This document shows positions 44,683 to 54,061 of a DNA stretch of 64,000 nt, one piece after another (position 1 is the first letter of the stretch; each line of letters starts with the position of its first letter). Location of the stretch: the NCBI GenBank assembly GCA_903927025.1, contig CAIYLG010000008.1, forward strand, positions 1 through 64,000, written 5' to 3'. The position numbers and the translations under genes are program-made. Source of the DNA: an uncultured Armatimonadota bacterium (GTDB lineage Bacteria; Armatimonadota; Fimbriimonadia; Fimbriimonadales; Fimbriimonadaceae). The notes beneath the pieces were generated by a model that saw nothing but the letters and a program-made list of their open reading frames with translations, was not told the DNA's origin and did not search any database.

Positions 44683-45861
44683 ATGCCCACCACAAATCTG
44701 TTGTTATCAACAGATCGCCCAGCGGCATCCCCACTTAAAATGAGAAGTTCCACTAAGATTGCCATCGGCTTCGTGATTATCGCAGGAGGCTCCATCTACG
44801 GATACGAGTTCGCAATGCGTCAGGCGATCATGAATGAGCACTTCACTCAGGTGAAGCCAGGTGAAGTCAATTTGGTTGGCATCAACCCTGGAGCGGGGTT
44901 CAAGATTATCGTCGCAAATCAGATGGCGCAGCTCGTCCAAGCGTCCGACCAATTTCACGGCGAGGAATCGGAAGCCGGCGGATCCACCGAAGGCGCCATT
45001 AAGAAGCGCGTTCCGATCAGAGAGATGCTGGCGGTACTCAAGGGAGAGGATAAGGCCCTTGGCTCCTTCATTATGAAGGTCAATGACAAGGATGAGAATG
45101 ATCAGTGGCCCCCGATTCGGGTCGAATGGACGGCGGAAAGGCTTAAGATCGCGCTAGATGGAGATAAGAAAGAAGAGGCAAAGCTTGTGCATGACCTCAA
45201 CATCCAGCTAGACGGCACGCCATTGCCCATCCTCAACCGCAGTTCCATGGAGAACGGCATCATCGTGAACTACCCAGTCCCCGTTCAGGTCATGATCGCC
45301 GGCGTCAAGAAGACCCTTATCGGCAGAGTTCGAGAGCCATACAAACCTTCCCTCCTATCCATTGTCGAAAAACAGCTCGAAGATAAGAAGGTCACCAACG
45401 AGATGATTGCGGGAACCTATGCGGATGAAGCAAAGAAGATCCTGGACGGCACCAACAAAAAGGAGAACGTGCGCGAAGCAATCATGGCGCGAATCTCTGA
45501 AGAAAACTCCAGGAAGCTATCGGAGTACCCGGAGAAAGTTTTGGCAAGTGCGATGGTTGTTGTCAATGACAGCCACATTTCGAGTGCAAGCTATCGTAAC
45601 TACGATACGACTCGAGGCAAGACCAACGACTTGACCATCGAGATGACGGATGAAGGAAGAAAGAGGCTTTGGCAGTTCTCAGAGGACCGCGTCGGCACGC
45701 AGCTGATGCTTATCGTGAACGGGATTGCCATTGCGGCACCAAGAATCGTTCATGAACTCGCGCAAGGTGAGCTCACCATTACCCAAATGTCTGACGAAAC
45801 ATTGGTCAAAGAGGCGGTAGACGACCTCAACAAGAAGGCAAAGACACCAGCAAAACAGTAA
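44683..45861 (+). CDS. Membrane-anchored protein with a SecD P1-like head domain
   Basis: 392 aa (ATG 44683; ATG 44740 also possible). One transmembrane helix (STKIAIGFVIIAGGSIYGYEF) anchors an extracytoplasmic part. The C-terminal about 90 residues follow the SecD periplasmic head: MVVVNDSHISSASYRN, LTIEMTDEGRKRLWQFSEDRVGTQLMLIVNGIAIAAPRI, ELTITQMSDETLVKEAVDDLN. The other SecD/SecF membrane helices are missing, so it is not the translocase itself. A TAAAAT box lies 16 bases upstream. Location after an ABC exporter suggests a periplasmic partner; that is inference. Confidence 0.65.
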   Translation: MPTTNLLLSTDRPAASPLKMRSSTKIAIGFVIIAGGSIYGYEFAMRQAIMNEHFTQVKPGEVNLVGINPGAGFKIIVANQMAQLVQASDQFHGEESEAGGSTEGAIKKRVPIREMLAVLKGEDKALGSFIMKVNDKDENDQWPPIRVEWTAERLKIALDGDKKEEAKLVHDLNIQLDGTPLPILNRSSMENGIIVNYPVPVQVMIAGVKKTLIGRVREPYKPSLLSIVEKQLEDKKVTNEMIAGTYADEAKKILDGTNKKENVREAIMARISEENSRKLSEYPEKVLASAMVVVNDSHISSASYRNYDTTRGKTNDLTIEMTDEGRKRLWQFSEDRVGTQLMLIVNGIAIAAPRIVHELAQGELTITQMSDETLVKEAVDDLNKKAKTPAKQ

Positions 45862-45887
45862 CTCATCCCGGCAAAGACACAAGCATA

Positions 45888-46811
45888 ATGAGCTTTCACA
45901 CTATGACTTCACCCAAATTCTGCGGCCTCTCCCTAACCACGAAAATGCTGGCGATGACGCTAGTCGGCGCTTCGCTCTTGGCTGGATGCAGTTCCGATAC
46001 AGTTTCTCCCTCGGGGTCTTCGGCGTCATCCTCAAGCCCTGGAAGTGTTTCAAGTGCTCCGAGTTCCACGCTAGGATCTGCGCCAGCTTCAAGCTCGGCA
46101 GCAATTCCTTCGACGCCTACCACGCCATCCACCCCGGCATCAACGCCAAGCTCGGCGCCCCCAGCACCCCCGACGGACGCAAAGGCGCCAGGTACCGGCT
46201 CGACCGCCAAGCTGGAAGCGCTGCCGGTTCCCACATCCTTGCACCACGAAGGTTTCGAATACGCGGGAGTCACCTACACCAAGCCGATGGATATGGAACT
46301 CACCATTTCCGATCAAAAGGCGATCCGAACTGGATCTCAGAGCATTCGATTTGAAGGGATGAAAGATGGCAAGGCTGTTTACTCAGTCGACCGGACTGGT
46401 CAGCTTGCCAGTCTCGGCACCGAAGAGTGGACCATTACCGACAAAGGTGTGTTCACCACGAAGTCCTCGATGATGGATATCGGGCAGGATGCGATGGAAT
46501 TGCCTGCAAATCCTAAGCCAGGAATGACCTGGAAAGTCCACACGAAATCCGATCAGGCTGCCGCGAAAATGGACATGGAAATGACCTTCAAAGTGGTTGG
46601 AATAGAAAGCGTGACCACTAAAGCAGGCAAGTTCAAAAGCGCGCTTTTGATTGAGCAGGATGGTAAGGGATCGCTTCAGGGACAAAAAGTTCGAACGGAA
46701 TCCAAGAATTGGTATGTCAAGGGGATAGGACTCGTAAAAGCCACCATGATGAATCACGTAGAGGGTGGAAAGAGCGAGTCTCTGACGATCCAGGAGACCA
46801 ACGTAAAATGA
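45888..46811 (+). CDS. Lipoprotein with Ser/Pro-rich linker
   Basis: 307 aa (or starting at ATG 45903, because a CATAAT box overlaps the first ATG). Signal peptide with lipobox LLAGC, then about 75 residues of low-complexity Ser/Pro/Thr/Ala linker and a globular domain of about 180 residues (YEYAGVTYTKP-like start, TEEWTITDKGVFTTKSSMMD, YVKGIGLVKATMM). The globular part has the same layout as the next protein, so the pair look like paralogs. Envelope location. Stop overlaps the next start by ATGA. Confidence 0.75.
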   Translation: MSFHTMTSPKFCGLSLTTKMLAMTLVGASLLAGCSSDTVSPSGSSASSSSPGSVSSAPSSTLGSAPASSSAAIPSTPTTPSTPASTPSSAPPAPPTDAKAPGTGSTAKLEALPVPTSLHHEGFEYAGVTYTKPMDMELTISDQKAIRTGSQSIRFEGMKDGKAVYSVDRTGQLASLGTEEWTITDKGVFTTKSSMMDIGQDAMELPANPKPGMTWKVHTKSDQAAAKMDMEMTFKVVGIESVTTKAGKFKSALLIEQDGKGSLQGQKVRTESKNWYVKGIGLVKATMMNHVEGGKSESLTIQETNVK

Positions 46812-47407
46812 TCCTCACTCTGGCATTCGCAGCGATGCTGCAGAGCGGCATCGCCGCCGATTACTTCCCTGTGCAGCCCGGAACCGTCCGAACCTATGAA
46901 AGTGAGGATAAGGATCGTACGACTCTTATCAACACCATCGGCAAGCCGATGGATATGGGTGGCGTCTCCGCAATTCCAATCACGGAATCAGTCGGAGGAG
47001 AGCCCGGAAAAACAACTTACTACCGAATCGACCAATCGCAGATCGTCATCGTCGCCTACACACTTGCGCACCCGCTAGCAGATCCATTTCCAGTCATCAA
47101 GATATCGCCCGGCCCCATCGGTTGGGACTACCAGGGCAAAACGGCTTCCGGTCTGTCCGGTGAGCTGTTGCGTGCACATGGGGAATCGAAGCCGTCTGGA
47201 ATGAAGAAATCGATGGACAAGCAGGTTGATACGATCACCGTCCATCTAAAGGCAGTGGTTGGCCAGGGTATGTCGGGCTACCAACTGGATCAAACAACGG
47301 TGTATGGCAAAGGCCTTGGAATTATTGAGCAGAAAACGATATTCAAACTCGGCACTCGGACTTCAAAGACCGCCTACAAGCTTGTGAACATCGAGTCGCC
47401 CAAGTAA
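46808..47407 (+). CDS. Secreted protein, probable paralog of the upstream lipoprotein domain
   Basis: 199 aa from ATG 46808, which overlaps the lipoprotein stop (ATGA); longer frames lie inside that gene. A short hydrophobic signal (MILTLAFAAMLQSGIAA) is followed by DYFPVQPGTVRTYESEDKDRTTL, repeated beta-strand segments and a GYQLDQTTVYGKGLGIIEQKTIF ending. It matches the layout of the lipoprotein's globular domain (VYGKGLGIIE versus YVKGIGLVK). No catalytic motif. Probably an envelope protein working with its neighbour. Confidence 0.7.
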   Translation: MILTLAFAAMLQSGIAADYFPVQPGTVRTYESEDKDRTTLINTIGKPMDMGGVSAIPITESVGGEPGKTTYYRIDQSQIVIVAYTLAHPLADPFPVIKISPGPIGWDYQGKTASGLSGELLRAHGESKPSGMKKSMDKQVDTITVHLKAVVGQGMSGYQLDQTTVYGKGLGIIEQKTIFKLGTRTSKTAYKLVNIESPK

Positions 47408-47417
47408 CTCCTTTCAG

Positions 47418-48551
47418 ATGATGGCGAGCCTGTCGCGTCCCACCGAATACGGCTCAGAACAGAGAAGGGGGCCAAAAATTGACTGGCTCCTTCTCCTCGC
47501 TACCGCCATTCTGATGACGGTGGGCTTCATGTCTCTGTACAGCGAAGGGATTACTCACGACGGCGGTGCAAACTTTCGAGCCCAGATTCGAAACACCGTT
47601 ATCGGGCTGATTCCCTTCTCCGTTTTTGCGTTTGTCCCAACACGTCTCTGGTACCGAATCGCGAATTTCATCTATGCCGTCAATATCGCGACGCTGATGC
47701 TGGTGCTTCTACACGGCTCCCATCGCAAGGGCGCGGAGCGCTGGATCCAATTAGGACCAATTCAGTTTCAGCCCAGTGAGATGGCAAAAATTCTCATAGT
47801 CCTCACGCTGGCGGCATTCTATGCGAGGCGCCAAGACTCCATCCAAAAATTTTCAACTTTTGCGCTCAGTTTCCTGCATGTGATCGTTCCTGCGGGGCTC
47901 ATCCTCCTTCAGCCTCACCTTGGCGCCGCGATCGTGCTCATGGTCGTCTGGTTCGGGATATCGATCGTTGCAGGTGTGCCGGGCAAGTTTCTCTTGGGTG
48001 CAGGGCTGGGTGCAATGATTTTTGGAGGACTGGTTGTCTTTGTCGCTCCTCGCTTCCTCCACTCGTACCAGCTAGAGCGGATCATTGGTATCAGCGGCAA
48101 AGACCCCAGGGGGAAAAACTGGCAAACGGACCGTGCCATGATCGCCTTCGGCGAGGGCGGCGTCTCCGGGACAGGCTATACGAAAGGGGAGCAAAAGGCC
48201 GGGCACTTTATCCCGGAACAGCACGATGACTTTATCTTCACCGTTGTGGGAGAGGAAGGCGGTCTGATCGGGTGCACTCTGGTACTCGCAGCTTTCGGCT
48301 TCTTCTTCTATCGCATGTGGCTCGTGATGTTCTTCGCATCCGACCCCTATTACAAAATGATCGTCGCAGGGCTTCTCTCTGCGCTTTCATTCCACATGTT
48401 TGTCAACATCGCCATGGTGCTCCACATCCTGCCCGTTGTGGGACTTTGGCTGCCGTTCTTGAGCTACGGTGGAACCGCGATGTGGATGTGTATGTCGTGC
48501 GTGGCTCTTGTTCTGCGAATTCGCAGTCAGGAAAAGCCGCTGCTGTTCTGA
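47418..48551 (+). CDS. rodA: Rod-shape peptidoglycan polymerase RodA (SEDS family)
   Basis: 377 aa, about ten membrane helices, SEDS glycosyltransferase that polymerises lipid II with a class B PBP. Family marks: AERWIQLGPIQFQPSEMAKI, the AGHFIPEQHDDFIFTVVGEEGGLIG loop (typical P-E-xx-T/D-D-F-I-F), and PVVGLWLPFLSYGGTAMW. The lack of FtsW-specific features and the short N-terminus favour RodA over FtsW. No mreBCD or PBP2 gene is in the window. Ten bases after the secreted protein gene. Confidence 0.88.
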   Translation: MMASLSRPTEYGSEQRRGPKIDWLLLLATAILMTVGFMSLYSEGITHDGGANFRAQIRNTVIGLIPFSVFAFVPTRLWYRIANFIYAVNIATLMLVLLHGSHRKGAERWIQLGPIQFQPSEMAKILIVLTLAAFYARRQDSIQKFSTFALSFLHVIVPAGLILLQPHLGAAIVLMVVWFGISIVAGVPGKFLLGAGLGAMIFGGLVVFVAPRFLHSYQLERIIGISGKDPRGKNWQTDRAMIAFGEGGVSGTGYTKGEQKAGHFIPEQHDDFIFTVVGEEGGLIGCTLVLAAFGFFFYRMWLVMFFASDPYYKMIVAGLLSALSFHMFVNIAMVLHILPVVGLWLPFLSYGGTAMWMCMSCVALVLRIRSQEKPLLF

Positions 48552-48566
48552 AATCTTAAACGCCCC

Positions 48567-50006
48567 ATGCTAATCATCGCACTCGCCTCCGTCTCTCTGT
48601 TGCAAGCCTATACGCCTGTTAAGTCATTTGACCACTTTGTTGATACTCACCATCCGATCAAACTCGGAAGGTACGTCTCCCTAGGGTCCGATGGACATGC
48701 GGTTTGGGTCGTCAGAGGCAAGAATTTCACTCTGGACCTAAAAGGAGTCATTCTCCAGGGCAATTCAGCTTCGGGTCAGCTCAATACCAACAAGGGCATC
48801 GGAATCCTCTTAGAGGATTGTCAGAACGTCACCCTCAAGAACGCGTCCGTCAGCGGATTTCGGTTCAACATCATGAGCCGCAGAAGCACCGGTGTTCACA
48901 TTGAAGGGTGCACAGCCGATGGCAGTAGGGCAATCCAAATCAACGGTGAGCACGGGCCGGTTGACACCTTCCTCAATCTTCGAGACCTTGCCGCCTGGCG
49001 AAGCTACGGTGCTGGCATATGGATTGAGAAAGGGGTAGATTGCTTGGTTTCAAAGTGTGCGGCTGGCCACGCCCAGAACGGCATCCTGTTTGTGGACTGC
49101 AAGCGATGCAATGCAGTTGAAAACAGCTGCAGCTACAACAGCGGTTGGGGTCTTGGTGTCTGGGGTGGTGACCGCAACACGCTTGCTTGGAACCATGCCG
49201 ACTTCTGCAATCGCCCATGGCGCGGAGGATGGGGAGGCGATGCCGCTGGAATCGTTGCCGCAAACGGCGCTTACTCAAACCAATTTATCGCGAACTCAAT
49301 AACCCATGGTGGAGACGGATTCTTCCTAACCGACAAAGTAAACGGAGGGTACGACGACAAATCAAAGTCATTTCACTTTGAAGGTGCCTCCAACAACAAT
49401 TTCATAGCCCACAACGACGGATCTTGGTCCAGCCACAACGCCTTTGAGGGCACGTTCAGCCAGTACAACCTTTACTATGCGAACCGAGCCAACGATTCCA
49501 AATACGGCTTCTGGCTGGGCTTTTCAACCTCGGCCTTTGTCATCGACAACGAAGCGATCAACGAGGAGTCCGATGGAGTTGCGATTGGGCAAGGACCCAA
49601 CAACACCCTCTTCAGAAATAGAATCGAGCGATGTGGGAATGCGGGAATTCACATCTGGTCTGAAGGCGGACCCGCAGAGAAGATGTGCCCTTCCCTGAAC
49701 AATCAGGTCTGTCAAAACATCATCACGACCTGCAAACAGGGGATTCTCGGGGAGAAGACTTTGAAGTTGACTCTGTCAGGAAATACGCTGGACGCATCAG
49801 CGAAGGAGTCAAATGACTCTTCAGCCATGGCGAATGTGAAGCAACTCCAGCTACTGGCCAATTGGAAGTACAGTCCCACCGCGAAGAGGCTAGACGGATG
49901 GTTTGCAAAGCGACCTAAAGGCTGGCAGTTCTACCGCGAGATGTCGCTACCCAAAGGCTCGTCAGCACTTGTCGCTGGACAGTTCGCTCCAGAGCCGATT
50001 CAATAA
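48567..50006 (+). CDS. Secreted right-handed beta-helix protein (NosD-like)
   Basis: 479 aa with an N-terminal signal peptide (MLIIALASVSLLQAY). The rest is a ladder of about 22-residue coils typical of parallel beta-helix/PbH1 repeats: GIGILLEDCQNVTLKNASVSGF, GAGIWIEKGVDCLVSKCAAGHAQNGILFVDCKRCNAVENSCSYNSGWGLGVWG, ESDGVAIGQGPNNTLFRNRIERCGNAGIHIWSEGG. Carbohydrate binding or lyase/epimerase activity is possible; no catalytic triad is clear. Follows rodA after 15 bases. Confidence 0.8.
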   Translation: MLIIALASVSLLQAYTPVKSFDHFVDTHHPIKLGRYVSLGSDGHAVWVVRGKNFTLDLKGVILQGNSASGQLNTNKGIGILLEDCQNVTLKNASVSGFRFNIMSRRSTGVHIEGCTADGSRAIQINGEHGPVDTFLNLRDLAAWRSYGAGIWIEKGVDCLVSKCAAGHAQNGILFVDCKRCNAVENSCSYNSGWGLGVWGGDRNTLAWNHADFCNRPWRGGWGGDAAGIVAANGAYSNQFIANSITHGGDGFFLTDKVNGGYDDKSKSFHFEGASNNNFIAHNDGSWSSHNAFEGTFSQYNLYYANRANDSKYGFWLGFSTSAFVIDNEAINEESDGVAIGQGPNNTLFRNRIERCGNAGIHIWSEGGPAEKMCPSLNNQVCQNIITTCKQGILGEKTLKLTLSGNTLDASAKESNDSSAMANVKQLQLLANWKYSPTAKRLDGWFAKRPKGWQFYREMSLPKGSSALVAGQFAPEPIQ

Positions 50007-50136
50007 GCTCATTGGTTCGACATTGTTGACGAAACCTTGCCCGTCTGAAGGACGTAATCCAGTCAGCCGTTCTCCCGCCCCTGATCAGCGGTGAGCAATG
50101 TGGACAGATTTTCTGGCGCGCAGGTCGGTCCTAGGT

Positions 50137-50142
50137 TATAAT
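50137..50142 (+). promoter_or_regulatory. Consensus -10 box (TATAAT) before ftsK
   Basis: A perfect TATAAT overlaps the first in-frame ATG (50141) of the ftsK frame, which argues that this ATG is not used. The predicted +1 near 50149 leaves about 19 bases to ATG 50168, with AAGGA in between. No good -35 box is seen. Confidence 0.5.
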
Positions 50143-50167
50143 GCCGGTAGCGCTAAGGATTGGCGCC

Positions 50168-52459
50168 ATGGAAAGGTCACGGATGAAAGTCAGCACCAGG
50201 CAACCCGTTTCGGGCAAGGTGCGGAGTGAGCCCAAAAGCTCACACCGCCATTTCGATATTGCCGGCATCCTTCTGTTCGCTTTGGCACTCATCGTGGCGT
50301 TTGCCCTCGTGTCTAAAGACACTGGGATCGTCGGATCAACCCTCGGTGCAGCCTGCCGCATGCTGTTTGGCAAAGGAGCTTGGGCAGCCCCGTTCCTCAT
50401 CTCAAGCTTGGCAGTCTGCATGCTTAAGGGCAAATCGCCCAGCGTCACCCATCTAACCGTTGGATTCACCCTTATCTTTCTCGCGGTGATCAGTGCTCTC
50501 TCCGGCTCGATTAACGGAGATTTCTTTGATCCGCAGGTGATACGAACCACAGGGGGCTATCTTGGTGCCGTCCTCGGATGGACTTTTGCCTCGCTTCTCG
50601 GATCGGCCAAGTTGATCGGAGTGTCCGCCATTGGCTTGATCGGCATAGTTCTATGCGTGGACGTGCCGATCCGCGAAATGCTCGCATCCACCAAGGATAA
50701 GGCGATCACCCTTCGAGAGAAGACGCGCACAAGAACGATTGAGCCACCACGACCCGTTCAGACTCCTGAAGATCGAATCAAGCCACTCCTCAAGGGCCTC
50801 AAGGAACAGCAGCAGGAAGTCCCGGTCAAGGAAACACCGGCGAAGCGCGCCAAGTCCATCGTGATGGAGGATCCTGATCCGGAATTTGACACTCCGGTCG
50901 AGCCAGCTAAAACCAAGCAGGCGCCTTTATTCAAAGACACCGTTCAGCCATCGACTCCGACGCTTGCAGGTGATGCGCCGACTCCAAAGGAAGGGTACGA
51001 ACTCCCACCGATGAACCTGCTTGCAGAAGCCGTTCTGAACCCGAAGCGCAATCAGGCGGAGATGCAGAAGAATATCGAGACGCTTGAGGGAACCCTTGAG
51101 CAATTCGGTATCGAGTCAAATGTCGTTGAAGTAGCAACCGGACCAACCGTTACGCGTTACGAAATCCAGCTTGGCCCAGGTGTACGTGTCGCACGTATCA
51201 CCGCTCTTGCCGACAACATCGCGATGGACCTTGCCGCCTCGCAGGTTCGCGTGGAGGCTCCGATCCCAGGAAAGGCGGCAATCGGCGTGGAAGTACCCAA
51301 CGGCTCGCCCACGGTTGTGACCCTCCGCGAGCTTTGCGAAACCAACGAATTTCGCAACCACCCATCGCGCCTCTGCGTTGCCCTCGGCAAAGATGTCAGC
51401 GGAGTCAATAAATACGCCGACCTCACCAAGATGCCTCACCTCCTCATCGGAGGCGCCACAAACTCCGGTAAGTCGATTGGCCTTGCAACCCTGATTACGA
51501 GTCTCCTGATGCGCAACACCCCAAAGGATGTTCGCATGGTGATGATCGATCCAAAGAGAGTGGAACTCACCCTTTTTGACCATGTCCCTCACCTGATGTG
51601 CCCAGTTATTAAGGACGTCAAGGAAGCCGCTGGAGTCCTTCGAGCCGTTTGGCGAGAGATGGATAGACGCTACGATTTGTTCAGCAACGAAGGTGTTCGC
51701 AACATTGATGGTTGGAACAACAAGGCTTCGTTCCAAGACCGAATGCCGTACATCGTCGTCATCATCGATGAGTTGGCTGACCTCATGATCCAATGCGGAG
51801 CCGAAGTGGAAACCACGATCGTCCGCCTCGCACAGCTAGCTCGAGCTGTGGGAATCCACCTCGTCATCGCTACTCAGCGCCCTAGCGTAGACGTCATCAC
51901 CGGAATTATCAAAGCTAATATTCCCTCCAGAATCGCATTCTCGGTTGCGTCCCAAATCGACTCTCGAACCATCCTAGACTCGAAGGGTGCTGAGAACCTG
52001 ATTGGTAAGGGAGACATGCTCTTCCAGCCAATCGATGCGATCAAGCCAATGCGAGTGCAGGGTTGCTATGTCTCCGAAAAAGAGATCGACGCAGTATGCA
52101 AGTTCTGGCGGGCACAGCAGCAGCCGGAATACGTTCTCAACCCAATTGATGAAGCTGTCCATGACGGAGCCAAGGAAGGCGGAGATTTCGGCGAGGATGT
52201 AGATCCGTTCTGGGAAGAAGCCATTCGGTGGGTCGTAGACCGCGGCCAAGCCTCGACTTCGATGCTTCAAAGAAAATTTTCCATTGGCTTCCAACGCGCC
52301 TCAAGGCTGTTGGACATGATGGAAGAGCGAAGCGTGGTGGGACCGCGCGATGGCCCTCGTCCACGAGAAGTCCTTATCAACGTGATGGACGTGGACGCAC
52401 TATTCGGCAATGCCCCCCGATATGATGTCGGGCGCACGATTGACGACGATCCTGAGTGA
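50168..52459 (+). CDS. ftsK: DNA translocase FtsK/SpoIIIE
   Basis: 763 aa from ATG 50168. Four N-terminal membrane helices (about 20-170), a short Pro- and charge-rich linker (about 180-290), then the RecA-like motor: FtsK alpha domain (LAEAVLNPKRNQAEMQKNIETLEGTLEQFGIE), Walker A GGATNSGKS (about 428), Walker B YIVVIIDELADLM, VIATQRPSVDVITGIIKANIPSRIAF, and the C-terminal gamma winged helix (SMLQRKFSIGFQRASRLLDMMEERSVVGP) that reads KOPS/SRS sites. Pumps chromosome ends through the septum. Confidence 0.95.
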   Translation: MERSRMKVSTRQPVSGKVRSEPKSSHRHFDIAGILLFALALIVAFALVSKDTGIVGSTLGAACRMLFGKGAWAAPFLISSLAVCMLKGKSPSVTHLTVGFTLIFLAVISALSGSINGDFFDPQVIRTTGGYLGAVLGWTFASLLGSAKLIGVSAIGLIGIVLCVDVPIREMLASTKDKAITLREKTRTRTIEPPRPVQTPEDRIKPLLKGLKEQQQEVPVKETPAKRAKSIVMEDPDPEFDTPVEPAKTKQAPLFKDTVQPSTPTLAGDAPTPKEGYELPPMNLLAEAVLNPKRNQAEMQKNIETLEGTLEQFGIESNVVEVATGPTVTRYEIQLGPGVRVARITALADNIAMDLAASQVRVEAPIPGKAAIGVEVPNGSPTVVTLRELCETNEFRNHPSRLCVALGKDVSGVNKYADLTKMPHLLIGGATNSGKSIGLATLITSLLMRNTPKDVRMVMIDPKRVELTLFDHVPHLMCPVIKDVKEAAGVLRAVWREMDRRYDLFSNEGVRNIDGWNNKASFQDRMPYIVVIIDELADLMIQCGAEVETTIVRLAQLARAVGIHLVIATQRPSVDVITGIIKANIPSRIAFSVASQIDSRTILDSKGAENLIGKGDMLFQPIDAIKPMRVQGCYVSEKEIDAVCKFWRAQQQPEYVLNPIDEAVHDGAKEGGDFGEDVDPFWEEAIRWVVDRGQASTSMLQRKFSIGFQRASRLLDMMEERSVVGPRDGPRPREVLINVMDVDALFGNAPRYDVGRTIDDDPE

Positions 52460-52611
52460 GTCACACTTTCAGGTGAATTGTGCACAAATCTGACATCTGA
52501 CGGTCCCTAGCCGCGACTTCCCACATTACTGGCAGTCAAAATCACCTGTGAGAGAAGTGGTGCGGCTGTCCCTGGTTTGAGCCGTGTTGACCCTCGCGCC
52601 CAAACTTAGCC
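52460..52611. promoter_or_regulatory. Intergenic region before the diguanylate cyclase gene
   Basis: 152 bases without a gene. A 7-base inverted repeat, CAGGTGA (52470-52476) and TCACCTG (52542-52548), could close a stem around about 65 bases. A TTGACC sequence lies near 52588. I looked for a c-di-GMP (GEMM) riboswitch because of the downstream cyclase and found no match. Confidence 0.25.
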
Positions 52612-54033
52612 ATGGAATCGGATTACTCCCACCTAGAGAACGTCAGTTCGGAAATTCCCGAATGGCCGGGGGCTTCTGATAGCGAAATTGGACTTGATGC
52701 CGTCCTGTTTGTTCTGCCCAATGCCGATCCGAAGAACAGCACAGATCAGCTGATCATCTCAAGGGCCAACTGGATTTCAAACGCCTGGCTCGCCACATCT
52801 GGAGTCAGCATATTGGGTCTGACAATCGAACAGGTCCCGATCCTGGTGCAGCTAGGGCTGTCAACCGAACTTCTCCGCACAGTCAATTCATCCGAGAAGA
52901 ACCTCAACCAAGAGGTTTCGGTTTCAAGCGGCAATTCTTCCCGCACGATGAGAGTGCAGGTTACAAACGAACACTCGGGCGGTTGGATAATCACAATCGC
53001 TGACGTAACTGCTCGAAAGAGAACCAAAGCGAATCTGGATGAAAGCCAGAAGCTTCTTTCAAGGATAGCGTCCGCTCTGCCTGAATTCGTCTTCCTGGTT
53101 GACCCGGGTGAAACCCAGGTTTCCTTCGCAAGCAAGGACCTGCTCAACTACCTTGGCTACCACTCCGAAAGAGAGCAGAAGCAAGTCTCGGATTGGAGAA
53201 CGCTGGTACATCCCGATGACATCGTGAGGTGCGACGACCACCGATGGCAAACTATCGCCTCCTCGGATGGCGAAGTTGTAGACAGCAGGTGCCGCTTGCG
53301 TACCCGCAGTGGGGATTGGCGCTGGTTTGAAGTCAGATCCATCATTTTCCAACGCGACGATACGGGCAAGCCGATCCAAATTCTTCGTTCCATTTACGAC
53401 GTCACCAGCCAGGCTGTGGCCGAGATTGAAATCCGCGATAAGGTCCTTCAGCTCGCGCGGCAGAAAGAGGAGCTGGCGACCCGCCACGAACAGCTTGAGT
53501 ACCTAAACAAGCAGCTTGCCGCCCTGGCGACCACAGACGGCCTAACAGGGCTGTACAACTACCGAGCCTTCAACGACAAGCTGGATGACGAAATCCGTCG
53601 AGCAAAGCGATACCAAACGCCGCTCTCACTCGTTTTTTCTGACATCGATGACTTCAAGGCGTTCAATGACCACTACGGTCATCCGTCTGGCGATGAGCGG
53701 CTACGGTACTTCTCCCGAACACTAACGGAGGGGTCAAGATCAACAGACTTTGTCGCACGATATGGTGGCGAAGAATTCGCTGTCGTACTTCCCAACACAG
53801 CTGTTGAAGGTGCGGTGAGCTTTGCAAAATCAGTCTTGAGAAAGCTCCATGAGGACTCTAGCTCGAGAGCTATCACGGCAAGCTTCGGCTGCGTGGAACT
53901 GGATTTAGCGAACGAAGATAAATCCCAGTTCGTCGAGCGAGCAGACCAATGTCTCTACAGAGCGAAGCGACAGGGCAAAGACCGGGTTGTTTCGGAAGAG
54001 AAGCAAGACGAACTGATGCCTGTCTTCATCTAG
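52612..54033 (+). CDS. PAS-GGDEF diguanylate cyclase
   Basis: 473 aa, cytosolic. An N-terminal PAS-like part (about 20-130), a second PAS/PAC domain (about 145-270; PEFVFLVDPGETQVSFASKDLLNYLGYHSE ... RLRTRSGDWRWFEVRSIIFQRDDTGKPIQ), a coiled-coil linker, then the GGDEF domain beginning TTDGLTGLYNYRAFND. The catalytic motif is GGEEF (about 385) and the product-inhibition I-site RSTD lies five residues before it, so it should make c-di-GMP with feedback control. The signal sensed by PAS is unknown. Confidence 0.93.
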   Translation: MESDYSHLENVSSEIPEWPGASDSEIGLDAVLFVLPNADPKNSTDQLIISRANWISNAWLATSGVSILGLTIEQVPILVQLGLSTELLRTVNSSEKNLNQEVSVSSGNSSRTMRVQVTNEHSGGWIITIADVTARKRTKANLDESQKLLSRIASALPEFVFLVDPGETQVSFASKDLLNYLGYHSEREQKQVSDWRTLVHPDDIVRCDDHRWQTIASSDGEVVDSRCRLRTRSGDWRWFEVRSIIFQRDDTGKPIQILRSIYDVTSQAVAEIEIRDKVLQLARQKEELATRHEQLEYLNKQLAALATTDGLTGLYNYRAFNDKLDDEIRRAKRYQTPLSLVFSDIDDFKAFNDHYGHPSGDERLRYFSRTLTEGSRSTDFVARYGGEEFAVVLPNTAVEGAVSFAKSVLRKLHEDSSSRAITASFGCVELDLANEDKSQFVERADQCLYRAKRQGKDRVVSEEKQDELMPVFI

Positions 54034-54061
54034 ACTGCCAGAACCGGGTAAAAGCGCTAGC

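Noticed and set aside
52460-52611. c-di-GMP riboswitch before the diguanylate cyclase
   Set aside because: No GEMM-I or GEMM-II core sequence is present; only a distant 7-base inverted repeat.
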